Made by a program: the position numbers and the translations under genes
Assembly (NCBI GenBank): GCA_032988165.1
Contig: JANTQF010000249.1
Location: 1-51,457, forward strand
DNA length: 51,457 nt
DNA from: Emmonsiellopsis sp. PD_33
Taxonomy: Eukaryota > Ascomycota > Eurotiomycetes > Onygenales > Ajellomycetaceae
Reading direction: 5' to 3'
Shown: positions 10,880 to 23,340 of the stretch, piece after piece
Layout of the letters: each line of letters starts with the position of its first letter
Position numbering within the stretch: position 1 is the stretch's first letter
Notes under the pieces: model-generated
The model's database searches: none
Seen by the model: only the letters and a program-made list of their open reading frames with translations
Told to the model about the DNA's origin: nothing

Positions 10880-12781
10880 TCAGACCCCATTCAATGGTTG
10901 TCTGTAGACGACACCATCTATAATTGTCGTCAATGTGCCGTTGGCATTGAATATATTTTCGAGTACGTCAATGTCCAGATGAAACCCACTAGGTCCGCTC
11001 GTTTTAGTGCTGATTGAAGTGCCTGTTCGTTCGAGAGTGGAGTACCAGTCGATGTGATTTAGAGTCAAGGATGGATTGGCGCCAGTAACCTCCTCAGCGC
11101 CGTTAAGAAAGTTGACACCGTCATCAGAAAGGTTGTTATACTTTACTGCGACGTTACGGACAGAGGTTCTTGAATCATCAAGGGTGATGTTAACCTAGGC
11201 TGAACCACACGCTTTGCCTTGTAGTGTATAGGCACCTTGTGGTGGAATAGACCGCACTGGGGTAGGGCTGCCAGGTTCATACGGGACACCCATGGAACAA
11301 CATCTGAAACTGGCGACACCGGTGGGAGGTTAAGGGGTTCGCGCGACGGGAGTTTAGCGAGCATTATTCGCTGAATTCGTCCCCCTGGCTCGGTAGAGGC
11401 ATAGCCGGGCGGCGGATTTGCACCGCCACAGGCAGGGGAAATTGTTATTTCTTGGGTATACACGATATGGGTGCCATCATTTGACCATCTTAGATCCGCA
11501 AGCCCGTTCCATTCCGGGTTGCTAACACTTCCTGGACTACCATCCCCAGCTGCATTGATCTTTAGTCTGAAGTAGGGTTCACGGTCACCATGGCGATCGA
11601 TGAGCCATAGTACAAAGAATCGTCGGCAGCCATTGTTCCGGGTGGATGATGTTACTGTACTGGAAACCAAGTCGGTCATAGGCGGTACACCACGCATTCC
11701 AGATAACCACATCTGTCGGTCGGTGCCACGGGTATCCATCACAACCATCCACTCGTCATCGGGCGATGTATCCAGTGGGTCAACGTACTCAGGGTGGCTC
11801 GTCAGTCGACGAATCTTACCCGTGGTAGGGTCTGCGGCGAAGGCATCGAGGTTGAACGATTCCCGCGGATATCGAACATATGTTATTTTGTTCCCTCGCT
11901 GGCTAAAGCCACGGAGCTCTCCCACCGAGACGGCTTCAGGATTGTACTTTATTTGACTGCCCTGGACGGAAAGAGGCAGCAGGGCAGCAGGATCAAACAG
12001 CGTCGTAACATTGATCAAGTCGTACCGAGAACTGAGCAGAGCTCCGCTGGTGGGTGACGGGTTGAACTGCAGACGGGAAAAGTACTAGCTATTCTATCAC
12101 CTTGCCACCGACCACGCCGAAAGAGCTAAAACCGAGGCGCACATTATCAGGGTGTATTCGCAGCTCTCTGATGCTCCCACCTGGCCCTGAGCCATCCGCC
12201 AGATTGTCTCAGCGGATAGGATAGATGTGAACGTTCTCGGGAGTACATTGAGAACTCGTCAAAAGCGCCGAGCCACAGTCGATAATGTTGGTCCCGGCCG
12301 GGATTCGCTTGCCGTCTTTGAACGCTTAGGGATAGTCGAGTGCAGCGTTCCGAGCAGGCTGGTTCTCGGGAGGCACACCACAAGTGATACACTTCTAGCT
12401 GGCGCCATGGCGGAATGTTGTTCCATCTGTCTTGACAATCATGATTTGCTTACCACTGTAGATGCTTGCAGGGTCAGGGGCGGCGGGAGCGCCTACAAAG
12501 GCCACCACGGCCACGACATGCTTGTTATCGGGCAGGAAGTTTCCGCTGTGTAGACCTGAGTCTATTGGGATACATCCAGTGTCATGCGGATTGACCAACG
12601 CACACGCACCAACCGTGTCGCTGGAAACCACAGGAGGGAGTGTGAGCTTCGTAACCACAATCGGCCCAGGGGCTGGCGGCGGTGGCAGGGCGGGATCCGA
12701 GGGCGGGCGGTTCGCAGGCGATGCCGCGGAGAGCCCAACTACGCCAAGGAGGGCTGTGGCGACATGACAAGCAGAACGCAT
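10880..12781 (-). pseudogene. Secreted WD40/TolB-like beta-propeller, saponin hydrolase-like, decayed
   Basis: One gene of about 630 codons can be followed on the minus strand, but it is broken many times. It starts MRSACHVATALLGVVGLSAA, a clear signal peptide, then a Pro-rich linker and blade-like segments (SGNFLPDNKHVVAVVAF, KQIMIVKTDGT). In-frame stops follow at 12395-12397 (a Trp position), 12326-12328, 12209-12211 (a Trp position) and 12089-12091. A frameshift near 12085 leads to the long middle segment (to 11143; CWSPDD-like LDTSPDDEWMVVMDTRGTD, GMRGVPPMTDLV, DLRWSNDGTHIVY). A second shift near 11200-11250 restores the first frame, with a further stop at 11195-11197, and the C-terminus ends YRQPLNGV. 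The layout resembles fungal extracellular proteins annotated as saponin hydrolase, which deglycosylate plant saponins; that name is from family memory and is not certain. The many lesions make translation impossible, while the remaining frame is still easy to read, so loss is fairly recent. Confidence 0.82.
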
Positions 12782-12861
12782 TGTAGAACAGAGTGACGAC
12801 GGCTGGGCGGTTGATATAGAGTGACATTGGATCTAGGGAAGAGCTGTGACGGCCGGGCACC

Positions 12862-12867
12862 TTTATA
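12862..12867 (-). promoter_or_regulatory. TATA box of the propeller pseudogene
   Basis: TATAAA on the minus strand, about 80 bases before the start codon at 12781. The promoter looks intact although the gene is dead. Confidence 0.4.
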
Positions 12868-13662
12868 TGCCCATGGACCAGATGGGAGCGGAGGGAGGAA
12901 GGGTACATGTGAGCACCGTCCTCTACATTCCTCGGGACAGTATTCGATTCGGATGGAATAGAGATGCAAAGTGCGAGATGCGGGGTTGGTATTTTTCCAC
13001 ATGTTCTTATTCCGGGGTTGGTATATGCGAGTATCGAACCACTTCCCATAGATATCTATAAACTCAGGCGGAAGAGAGACGAAACTTCGGCCGTCAAGCT
13101 TCACCAAGTCTTCTTGGCAACCAGAATGCATGAGGAGTTAGTGATCAAGGTCCGGGGAAAAGAGCAGTGAGTAATATACACCTTGAATAGTCTCACTTGT
13201 ATTCAATCTTAGATAGTTAGTTAACTTGGTTATAAAAGAAGAGATTCAAAAAAATAAAAAAGCAGACTTCTATACAAGTTATGATATAGGAAATCCAAAT
13301 ACTGCTTTATCTATTGAATTTTCTTATCAATCTAGCTACGTCAAAATAAGAAAGGGGAAAAAAAAGTCCGCTGGCTTCGATTCGTAAATCGCGTCGACCC
13401 ATAACCCCCTATCTTATCCCCGAGTCAGGGGAGCGAGCGGAGGGAGCGGAGGTAAATTCCATCGGAATTTTGTCCGTCCATGCGCAATAGTCCTCATAAC
13501 CAGCTAACTATTCGAAAAAAAAGAAGGCAAACGGAAGTTTGGCATCATCATCTGCTCCTATCACGTATTTCTTATTATTACTATTATTTGAAAATAGTAC
13601 CGACGGATTCCGCAATCCAAAGTCCGCATAATCAAACCTCCAGTTTCCCTTCATTGCTCATG

Positions 13663-13671
13663 TATATAAAT
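13663..13671 (+). promoter_or_regulatory. TATA-like box of the SDR gene
   Basis: TATATAAAT lies about 130 bases upstream of the ATG at 13799, followed by a C/A-rich leader that ends ACCACCATGG, a strong start context. Confidence 0.45.
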
Positions 13672-13798
13672 ATGAAGCCATACGCAACCAACATCTCCCA
13701 CCATTCCATACACCCAATTCAAGTCATACAACCAAACCACCCCTATATCCCAACCCAACCCCTCTACCACCATCAACAACAACTTGAAAACAACCACC

Positions 13799-14727
13799 AT
13801 GGCCAAAACCGTCCTAGTAACTGGCTGCAGCAAAGGCGGCCTCGGCGCCACAATGGCCAAAGTCTACGCCTCCAAGGGGTTCCGCGTCTTCGCAACGCTC
13901 CGCAACAAATCCAAAACCGGCGACCTAACTGAAATCGACGGGATAGAGATTGTCGAGCTGGAAGTGACATCAACCGAATCGATCCGTCAATGTGCCGATA
14001 GCATTGCGAAGAGGACGGGAGGGTCGCTCGATATTCTCGTCAACAACGCCGGTGTCAATTCCGTTACGCCGTTGCTGGATGCGGACCTGGCGGAGGCGAA
14101 GAGGGTGTATGATACGAATGTCTGGGGTGCGCTTGCTATGGCGCAGGAGTTTGCGCCGTTGCTCATCCAGGCGAAGGGGACCATGTGCAATATCAGCTCT
14201 GTGTCTGGGGAAATGGTTTTTGCATGGGCGGGTAAGTAACCGAGATCCCCCTTTTAAACACCCAGCAATGATTCTTCAGGCACCCAGGACTTCTGGCTGA
14301 CATGTTGTGCATATATGTAGGTATATACAGCAGCTCCAAATGTGCTGAAATACGTATTTCCGAGACCCTGCGGCTTGAGATGGCACCCCTTGGCGTGAAA
14401 GTTGTCACGGTCATCCTCGGTGGGGTCCAGACAAGCGGAAACACCGCGGCCAATATCCCGGACCTCGAACTGCCTGAGAATTCATACTATCGGAAGATAA
14501 CCGCCGCTATTGATCGCCATAAGAAGGTCTTGGTCCACCCCAACAAACAGGATGTTGAAGTCGCAGCAAAGAACGTGGTCGAGGATGTCCTCAGCAGTAA
14601 CAAGTATTTCATTCGACGAGGGAATGCTTCGAGTCTTAGTTGGATCTGTAACACATTTCTTCCATATAGGCTCTTTACTTGGATGATCAATCAGGAATCA
14701 GCTCTGAGTGATATTGGTTATTTGTGA
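13799..14727 (+). CDS. Short-chain dehydrogenase/reductase, AYR1-like
   Basis: A classical SDR of 279 residues in two exons, 13799-14231 and 14321-14727, with an 89-nt GT-AG intron that splits a glycine codon. It has the nucleotide-binding TGCSKGGLG (residues 8-16), NNAG (about 82-85), the catalytic Ser in NISSVSG (about 134), and YSSSK (Tyr about 147, Lys about 151) right after the intron. Basic residues after beta-2 (TLRNKSK) favour NADPH. The start TVLVTGCSKGGLG and the length match fungal 1-acyl-dihydroxyacetone-phosphate reductases (Ayr1), which reduce acyl-DHAP in phosphatidate synthesis at ER or lipid droplets, though many secondary-metabolite SDRs look alike; the substrate is not fixed. 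The C-terminus has a hydrophobic stretch (SWICNTFLPYRLFTWM) that could bind membrane. It is the last intact gene before the AT-rich block, which begins right after its stop codon, so its 3' UTR is in mutated DNA. Confidence 0.9.
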
Positions 14728-15644
14728 GAATATCACATGATGTTAAATGTTATTATTATTATTATTGTTATTAATTATACATCACTTACATTAAGAGGTA
14801 TGTAATACTACTACTTTATGACTAGCTAGGAAAACTATCTATACTATTTATACTTTAGAGGGAAAACCTTACATACTACATGTCATACAGGACAGCCTAG
14901 ATTGCCTAACTATTATATTATATTTATAAAGAGATTATGTAGTTGGATATCCTCTTCACATAATAGGATACCCCCTCTAACTCAATTAAACCTTAGTGTT
15001 AGAAATAAGTAATACTAAGCTAATTATAGATTATACTAGATTTAATAAGGAAAGATATAACTTAGCATGCTTATATAATCTTATTATATTAAAACTATCT
15101 ATATAATTAATATAGTAAGTAAGTAAGTACTAAGTATTTATATTATATAGAAGCTCTATATATTCATTTTTATATCCTTCTATCTATTTATACTTCTTAG
15201 CTTAGATTAGTCAGCATCATTAATAATATCTACATCATGAAACTTCTATAAACTTAGAGGAATTAAACTTTTCTCTAGATATTTATAATATATATATAAT
15301 CTTATTATAATCTATCTGTATTATAAAAGATTTAATGATTTTACTAATTCATTTAAAAACATAATAAAAAAAAATCACACTCTATTTTCTATTTAGAACT
15401 AATTTAATAATTTATATAATAGCTACCTTTTTAACTTTTTTTACTATTTAATATACTTATTATATTTACTATATTTATCATATTTTCTCTGCATAGGAAG
15501 ATTATACATCATTTTACTACTATAAAAGATATTTAAAGAGGGAAGAAGGTCTATAATATAAGTATAAATAAATTAAATATAATATAATAAGATAGTTGAA
15601 GAAGTTAAAATAAAGAGATTGAGAAATTTAATAAAAGTTTAAAG
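14728..15644. other. AT-rich border region, no gene
   Basis: GC content falls abruptly after the SDR stop codon. A short (TTA)n-like run at about 14748-14772 is followed by AT-rich DNA without CpG and without recognisable frames. It is probably an old, mutated repeat, but no element can be named. Confidence 0.55.
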
Positions 15645-15963
15645 TGTAATGCCCAGTATCAAATATAAAGGCTTTTTCAATTTGAAAGGTAGACTATGAG
15701 TTATTGAACAGTGTGACAGGAATAGACAGGTAAAAATGTATGTATATTTTAAATGTAGGAATTATATAGTAATAGAATTATTTATTAGTTCTTTTCATAA
15801 GAAACCTACACAGTATATATATTGATAGCTAGCTACTAAGTGCACACTATATGTATATTATTAGGTATACTATTAGACATACTGCCAGGTCTAAGATCTG
15901 AGATCTAAGGTTCAAGGGTATAATTAATTTACATGTAATATATAATCTTCTTTATACATTATA
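15645..15963 (-). repeat. Family A LTR, 3' LTR of a deleted minus-strand element
   Basis: This 319-base copy of the family A LTR runs TGTAATGCCC to ATTATA on the plus strand, so it is reversed relative to the element. A decayed polypurine tract (minus-strand purines at about 15964-15985) and about 30 bases of internal sequence follow, then homology ends near 16017. The rest of this copy is deleted. It lies only 214 bases from the 5' LTR of the plus-strand family A element. Confidence 0.8.
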
Positions 15964-16177
15964 ATTATCTCCTTCTTTAGAAGTTAGCCTTCAGCAGATT
16001 CATAAATCTTCTATGTTCTAACCTGTAAAGGGCTACACCCTTATACTCTATATCTATAGCTTGCTTAAACTTCACCTAATCTTTAACTACCTAAAATGTG
16101 AAGGGTTATACTTTTATACTCTATATCTATAGCTCATCTGAACTTTACCTGATCTCTGACTATCTAATCAGATGTCT
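15964..16177. other. Residual internal sequence and tandem duplication
   Basis: About 50 bases belong to the deleted family A copy. The rest is mainly a 73-base tandem duplication. It ends with TGTCT, the left target-site duplication of the next element. Confidence 0.6.
16024..16169. repeat. 73-bp tandem duplication (two copies)
   Basis: The two units start TGTAAAGGGCTACACCC and TGTGAAGGGTTATACTT and share TATACTCTATATCTATAGC. Nearly all differences are C/T or A/G transitions, so the duplication predates the hypermutation. Confidence 0.75.
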
Positions 16178-16496
16178 TATAATATGTAAAGGAGACTGCA
16201 TATCACACATAGATCAACTGTGCTCTCAGACCTTAGATCTTGGACCTTGGGCCTGGCAGTGCACCTGGCAGTGCACCTGGCAAACATGCACATAGTGCAC
16301 ACTTAGTAGTTAGCTATTAATATATATGCTGTGCAGATTTCTTATGAAAAGAATTAGCAAACAGTCCTATTACTATATGATCTCCATGTTTGAAATATAC
16401 ATACATTTTTACCTATTTATTCCTGTCACACTGTTCAATGACTCATAATCCACCTTTTAAATTAAAATGCCTTTATATTTAATGCTGGATATTACA
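16178..16496 (+). repeat. 5' LTR of family A copy I
   Basis: 319 bases, from TATAATATGTAAAGG (ancestral TGTAAT...) to GGATATTACA. Directly repeated at 23429-23747. Right after it comes GTTCTATTTACTCACC, with no obvious tRNA-type TGG primer site. Confidence 0.9.
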
Positions 16497-19400
16497 GTTC
16501 TATTTACTCACCTCTAAGTGAATGATCTATTGAAAATAGATTAACAACAGCAAGATAGCTTATAAAAAGACTGTAAATAATTATGAGAGAACTTTTTAAG
16601 TACATACTAACTTCTCTGCACAGCAAGAAACTAGTAATGATGAATTATAACTTAAACCTTCATAAAATCCTTCATAGGATTCTCCATAGGAATCTGACTG
16701 TGAATCAACTGTAAGTAATAAAGGGTTAAATGATAAAAACCCATGCCTGCCTGCTGTACAGCTATATGTAATTGAAGAATACATTAAAAAACTATAGATG
16801 TAATGAAAGATTTAAAGGCCAGAATGTGTTATGAAGGTGCTGGAGAACTAACTAGTATAAAATAAATTAATAGATTAAGAGGTAGCTGTACTGATTGTGC
16901 AGGAGAAAACTATAACTTAAAATTAAATCTTGAAAAGGCCTCATATAGAAATAACTCAGTTACCCTACTGAATCATCTATTCAAAGGTTGATACCTCCTT
17001 CAAATATCAAGAAAAAAATATATTAGAGCTTGAGGACTTCATCATCTAAACTGAAATAAAATTTAAATGCAATGAAGACTACTATACTATCAAAAAATAT
17101 TACATTTAGAATATTATGTAGAAGCTTGCTATGAAATCTCTCTACTAATAGAATATCTTCTACAAAAATTATAAAGTAAATCTAGAGAATTTATTATTTA
17201 TCTGAGAAGATCTCTGTGTGCAGTTACAACTACACCTCATGAATCTGAATGTACTTTAATGGCAATTAATCAAAAGATACATGAATGTATGATAATAGAA
17301 CAATTAATTCATCTGAGATTTTATTAAGTATCTTCTCAACCTGAAGAAATATTTACTTTATAAGATTCAGGAGGAATAATACAGTTCTGACCTAATAAAC
17401 TATTACTAAGAGAAAATTCAGATTCATGCATATCTAGTGAAGAAAGACTCTAAAAATTACAAAGAGATACTAGCATTTCTATGCAAGGTGAAGTAGTATT
17501 ATAAGGATCAAAAACTATTCTCATTCAAGTAGAAAATCACTATAAATTCACTATGCAAGAAGAAGTCTTTTGATTTCCAGATGAAAATGAAGTCTAAAAG
17601 AGAAAAATCTCTAAACTGTGTACTTAAAGGTTAATTCTTATAATCTAAGTTCATTTCTCATCTTAAATACTCTCTCTGTGATAAATTAGACTATATTCTC
17701 AATAATTACTGAGAACTTCATCCTGAAAAGTGCATAAAAAAGTATGAGTTAAAAAACTAGATTTCTCAGTGCTAAGTACTACTATAGTGCTAGGAGTAAA
17801 TGAGACAGAATGAAGGCACAGTAAAAAAGTAATAATAATTGAGATATAGTTAGAAATCTCTCAAAGATTAATCATTATCTAGGTATTTATTAATTTAGGT
17901 GTAGAAGTAAATTTTATCAGCCAGAAATAAGTAAAAGTACATCTTGAAAAAGGTAGTGAGAATTCACACTGAATCAGTGTAATTAATGGACACTGAGTTA
18001 TAGCCTACAACTAATATGAGATATATGTATGTACAATTGATGATGAGGAACTCTCTTATAATTAAAACTTTTACTTTGAAATAGTAAATATAAAAGGCTA
18101 TAATATCATCCTGAGATTCTTCTACCTCAAGGCTGTAGATTCTAACATCTAATGATTAAAATTATACTGAACATATTATATACTATATATTGATAATATT
18201 AAGATCATCACCATGAAATAGATAGATGTAGTAGTTAAGGTTGAATGTATAGCTTATATTATTCATTTATATCAATTAGAGAGAGATGAACTGATTGCTC
18301 TATTCAGTATAATTCTGGATGAAAAGTTAGTAATATCAGAAGCTTACTATGAATATAAAGATATTTTCTCTGAAGTTATAATAAAATTACTTCTGAAATA
18401 TGTATAATATGATCATCTAATTAATTTAATATCTAGAAAAGAACCTCTCTACCAATCAATCTATAATCTCTCTGTCAAAGAACTAAAGGTACTATGTGAC
18501 TACCTGGAATTTAGTCTGAAAAAAGAATGGATATACTCATTGAAAAGCCCTGTAGGCATACTGATATTTTTTATCCCAAAAAAAGATAGAACTATATATC
18601 TTTATATAGACTATTATAAGCTTAATACTATTAATATAAAGAACTAATATCCTCTCCCCTTGATCAGCATAATAATTGACAGGCTGGCTAATATAAAAGT
18701 TTACTTGCAGTTAAATCTCTATAATATATATTACTAACTGTATATATATAAAGATGATGAGTGGAAAATAGCTTTCTAAATATACTATAATCATTTCAAA
18801 TACTAAGTAATCTCCTTTAGACTCACAAATACACTAGTAATATTCTAATTCTATATTAATAAGACTCTGAGTAATCTTTTAGATATCTACTGTATTATCT
18901 ATCTGAATGATATTATCATTTACTTAAACTCAGAGGAAGAGCACTGTAAGTATATGTGTATGATACTGAAATGTCTGTACACCTACAAATTATATGTAAA
19001 ACTTAGTAAATATGCATTTTATATAGATCACATTAATTTTCTTAACTTTATAATTAGTATAAATAGCATTAAATAGAATAGAGCTGAATCAATACTATTT
19101 TCTTCTAATTGAAACTCAAATGCATCTATAATATTCAGATATTTTTAGAGTTTGTAAATTTTTACTATCATTTTATAGATAGATTTACAGTGAAGGCACA
19201 GCTTTTATCTACACTCATAAAAGACACAACATAAAAAGACTAGAATCAAAAGATAATTCTTCTCAATACTAATGTGCAGAAAGCTTTTTAAGAGCTAAAA
19301 AGTACATTTATAAAAGTCTTAATTCTTGTGCACTTTAATTCAGATTGGAAACTCTAGATGAAGTTAGATGCATTAGATTTCATATTAGATGTAATTCTCT

Positions 19401-22380
19401 TACAATTAGATCTAAATAATGAATAATGATATCTAGTTGTATACTATTCATAAGACTTATCACTAGTAAAGTATAACTATAGTATATATAATTAGGAACT
19501 CCTCACTACTTTCATAGTATTCAAGTAATAATGTTACTACCTGCATGGTGTATATTTCTCTATAATAGTTTTATCTGATTATACTAATCTATAACACTTC
19601 ATAATGATAATAGAGTTAGTTGAATATTAGATATAATAAATGAAAATACTCTTTACATTTAACTTTATCATTGAGTATCATTTAGAGATGAAGAATCCTG
19701 TAGATGTACCTAATTATCACTCTGACTATAAAGAAAATACTTTAAGGTGAATATTATTATTAATAATTTAAAAAAAGCTTCTTTGAGGAATATTTTAAAT
19801 ATCAGACATAGATGTATAGATGCAGCTGGAAGACCTTAGTCAGTAAATAACTAATATAATAGTGCATTTAAAACTATTAAATAATAAGGAAAATATAATT
19901 TGTATTGATGTACTTACTTCCTGCACATATTAAAATGTGTGTGCAGATGAAAGACATATTATTAGTAATATAGAAAAGCTAGCTCATCTGATGCTATAAA
20001 TATTAATTAATATAATTATAGAATCTAATATAACTTATAAATCTTCTCTTACTGAATCTATCATAGAATTCCTATACTACATGCAAGTTCAGAATGCTAA
20101 GCACACTGAGGTGTGCAAGAGAATGAAAGTAAATAAAATAAATAAAGCTAAGTACTTAAACTAAATGACTAACTAAGATAGTTTACTTTATCACAAGAGT
20201 TATATTTCCATCCCTGTAGATCAAGTGATAAGAGATGAGATTATAAAATTAAATCATAATGATCCTTAAGGGGGATATTTTAGTATTAAGCACACTCTTG
20301 AGTGTGTTCAGAGGAAATACTTTTAGCATGGTATAATAATAAATATTTAGAAATATATATGCATCTATAATATCTACTAATGAATTAAAATACACTATCA
20401 TAAGAAATATAGTTAATTAGAATTACTTCCTATTTTCATCTTTTCTTTTAAAATAATGATAATGAATTTCATCATTAAACTCCTATTATTCAAATAGAAC
20501 TGTAAGGTCTATGATTCAATCATAATATTTATAAATAAATTAATTAAGTACACAGTTTATAAATCAGTTAATAAAGATATAAGCATACCAGAGCTTGTAA
20601 ATCTAATATTCAACATCTTCACTAGATTTTTTAGTTATCTATATCATTAAGTAATAGATCACATTGAGATATTCAGCTCCAGCAAATACTAGTTAACACT
20701 CTACTATCTTCTGAAAGTGTGCTAATAGCTAATGACTGTGTTCCACTTTCAAATAGACAGCTAAATCAAAAGGTAGAATTAGATGCTCAAGCACTACCTG
20801 CACATCTACTATAACTTTTATTAGAATAACTAGGTTAAGTAGTTGCCACTAGTGTAGTTCTCCTATAACACCTCTATATATAGTATCCTCAAGACATCCC
20901 CTGTGGAAGCACTAATGGGTTTTCAACCTAAATTATATCTTGATGTTGAATTAGACATCAACATGAGAAGAGAAGAAATGCAGAAGGTAATAAAATATAT
21001 ATATTATATAAGAGAAATATAGAATAATCTATAAGAATCTTTTTTAAAGGTTTAGAAAACACAGAAGAAATATTATAATCAGTACCATAAGAAGAAGTAT
21101 TTCACAGTTAGAAACTAGATTATATTATGCTTAAAAAATATTAATATATTACACTTAAGCCTGAAGCTCAACCATCATCAACTTGACCCTTTCAAAATTA
21201 TTAACAAGTGAGGGAAACAAGCATACAAACTAAAACTTTTATTATAATATAAAGATATACACTCTATTTTTTATGTCTCATTGCTTGAACTATACCACAT
21301 GCAGCACAGTGAAATCCTGAAGCCTGAATTAATGATGATAGATGGAGTTAAGAAATTTAAAATTAAAAAGATTCTGAAAAAGTATAATTATTTTAATAGC
21401 TAGTAGTATCTTATGTGCTGGAAAAATATAATAGAGGTAGAGGATTTCTGAGAAAATATAGAAAATCTTAAGAATGTGCAGGATCTAGTCAATAAGTTCA
21501 ATATGTAATTTAATTATAAAATGATAAAGCTGAAGTACTATCAACTCAAGTAATAACTAGCCTATATATAGAAAGAGGAGAAAAGAAAGGATAAGTTTCT
21601 GAAAATTAAAATCTCATTATTTCATACTAATATTAAAAGCTCTGAGGGGCACAGCAGATAAAAATCAAATCAAAAAATGCTAGAGAAAAACTAGAGTGTA
21701 CATCATATTTAGCCCAGAGAGGCAGGCTATTTCACCAAGTCAGAATCAATTAAGCACACTAAAAACAGAATAATTACATCACTTACATAAAAAACTAGAG
21801 TAATATTAAATAATCTCTCTACCTCCTCCAACACTTTCTTATATTGAATGGCTACTTAACTCTATTATTACTAGATTCTGGGAAGTAACTATATTACACT
21901 AGCATACTCAGACTTATCTAATAAATTCTTAAAGTAATTTAATTGCTTAGCTGTATCAATCAACTCCACAGCCTTTACATATGCATTTATAGAAACTTAC
22001 AGTGTAATTAGTAATTATATTCTAATTTTTAAATTAACTATAGAAAACTTATCATCTTATAGTGATAATAATACTACACACATTAACAGCAGCAAGTTAC
22101 ATATAAACTCTTAAGAGGGAAATAAAATACTTTTATGCCAGTTTTAATGATAAGACAGCAGATACACTCTCTACACTATTTCAATAAGTATAAACTCTTA
22201 GTAAATCTCTCTTAGTACTTATTTTTCTTCTTTATCTTATTATTATTAATTTATTATCATTATCATTATTATTCTCATTTTCATTCTTCTTATTTTCATT
22301 TTCATTCTTATTGTTATTATTGTCCTCTAAGGCCTGCATGGTGAGCTGTGCAAAATCTCTAACCAACTAAGTAACAAATA

Positions 22381-22677
22381 TTAGAGTAGTAGGAGCAGAA
22401 GTAAGATAAACTGAGATGATGAAAGGTATAGAAGTAAATAGACAGCTAAGTATATAGAGAGAAGTAATAATAGCAAAAGATAATATAAAGATACACATAG
22501 AAAAAGAGCTATGAGAGAAGATAAAAGAGGAATCTCTATAGTAAGAGGATGTAGCTGAGGGGGGTATAATAAAGTTTGAGAATCCTGAAGTAAGAGACTA
22601 CTGCACAGAGGGGTAGTCAGCTCTATAAGAAAGTTAGAAGAGGAGAGAGAGTCTGATAGCACATACTCTCTACACAC
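22381..22677 (-). other. Opposite-strand open frame inside family A 3' region
   Basis: A 98-codon frame antisense to the pol genes, Leu/Ser/Tyr-rich with membrane-like stretches (SLIALFLCVSLYYLLLL). The matching stretch of copy II (about 39610-40073, +) can be read in the same frame with only a few stops and ends in an Asn/Asp/Glu/Lys-rich tail and a TAA. The openness could simply reflect the pyrimidine-rich strand, which lacks targets that mutate to stops. No family is recognised. Confidence 0.25.
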
Positions 22678-23239
22678 ATATAATAATGTAGGAGTTTGGG
22701 GGGCTATTTCAAATTGATATTTTTTTATTTCAGACTACTAAAATACACCTATTAGTAATTTCTATGATATGGTACCTTAATAATATGGAAGAAGTAAAGA
22801 AAAGTAATATATTATACTTAGATAATATTATACAGCTGCAACATATGAAAAGTAAAATAATTATCTAACTATATGAATGTGCATTCAGACTAGATATTCT
22901 AAAATAAAGTATAATTAGTGTGCAAAACATTTATAAACTAGTGAAAGACATTATAGACACTCAGACAAGAAGATATTATACTAAAGTAAATAATAAGTAA
23001 AATGATGAATGAAATTATGATACTAACATTTAATGAGGAAAATAAAAAAATATAGTAAAAGTAGAGAGTATATATATTTACAGGTGCACTAAATCACTGT
23101 GCACTAAATCACCTACTCACTATCACTTAGGTGCTTGATTGTGGAAAACAAATATTAACTGCATTACATGCTAAATCATCTGGCAACATAATTGCTGATT
23201 CCTACAATATGATTAGCCTGTAGGATATAAAACTATCTA

Positions 23240-23340
23240 ACTATAATAACCTGAATCTTCTATAAGTATAATGATCTAAATTGTCATAAAGTGCAACAGC
23301 CTAAACCTTCTATAAGTATAATAATCTAAATATTCTTTAA
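23240..23340. repeat. Short tandem units upstream of the polypurine tract (copy I)
   Basis: Two or more imperfect units sharing CTTCTATAAGTATAATAATC lie before the 3' LTR. Copy II holds about four related units at 38970-39065, so unit number varies between copies. Confidence 0.55.

Larger units (their letters stand above)
12782..13798. other. Divergent promoter region between propeller pseudogene and SDR
   Basis: On the minus side a TATA-like box lies 85 bases before the pseudogene start. The middle (13170-13400) is AT-rich with A runs. A GC-rich purine patch (about 13427-13450) and the SDR TATA-like box follow. The last 130 bases before the SDR ATG are C/A-rich, lacking G, as in fungal 5' UTRs. 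No gene is supported. Confidence 0.5.

Noticed and set aside
12227..12767. Plus-strand frames opposite the propeller pseudogene
   Set aside because: They are low-complexity shadows of the minus-strand gene, which has a signal peptide and family-like sequence.
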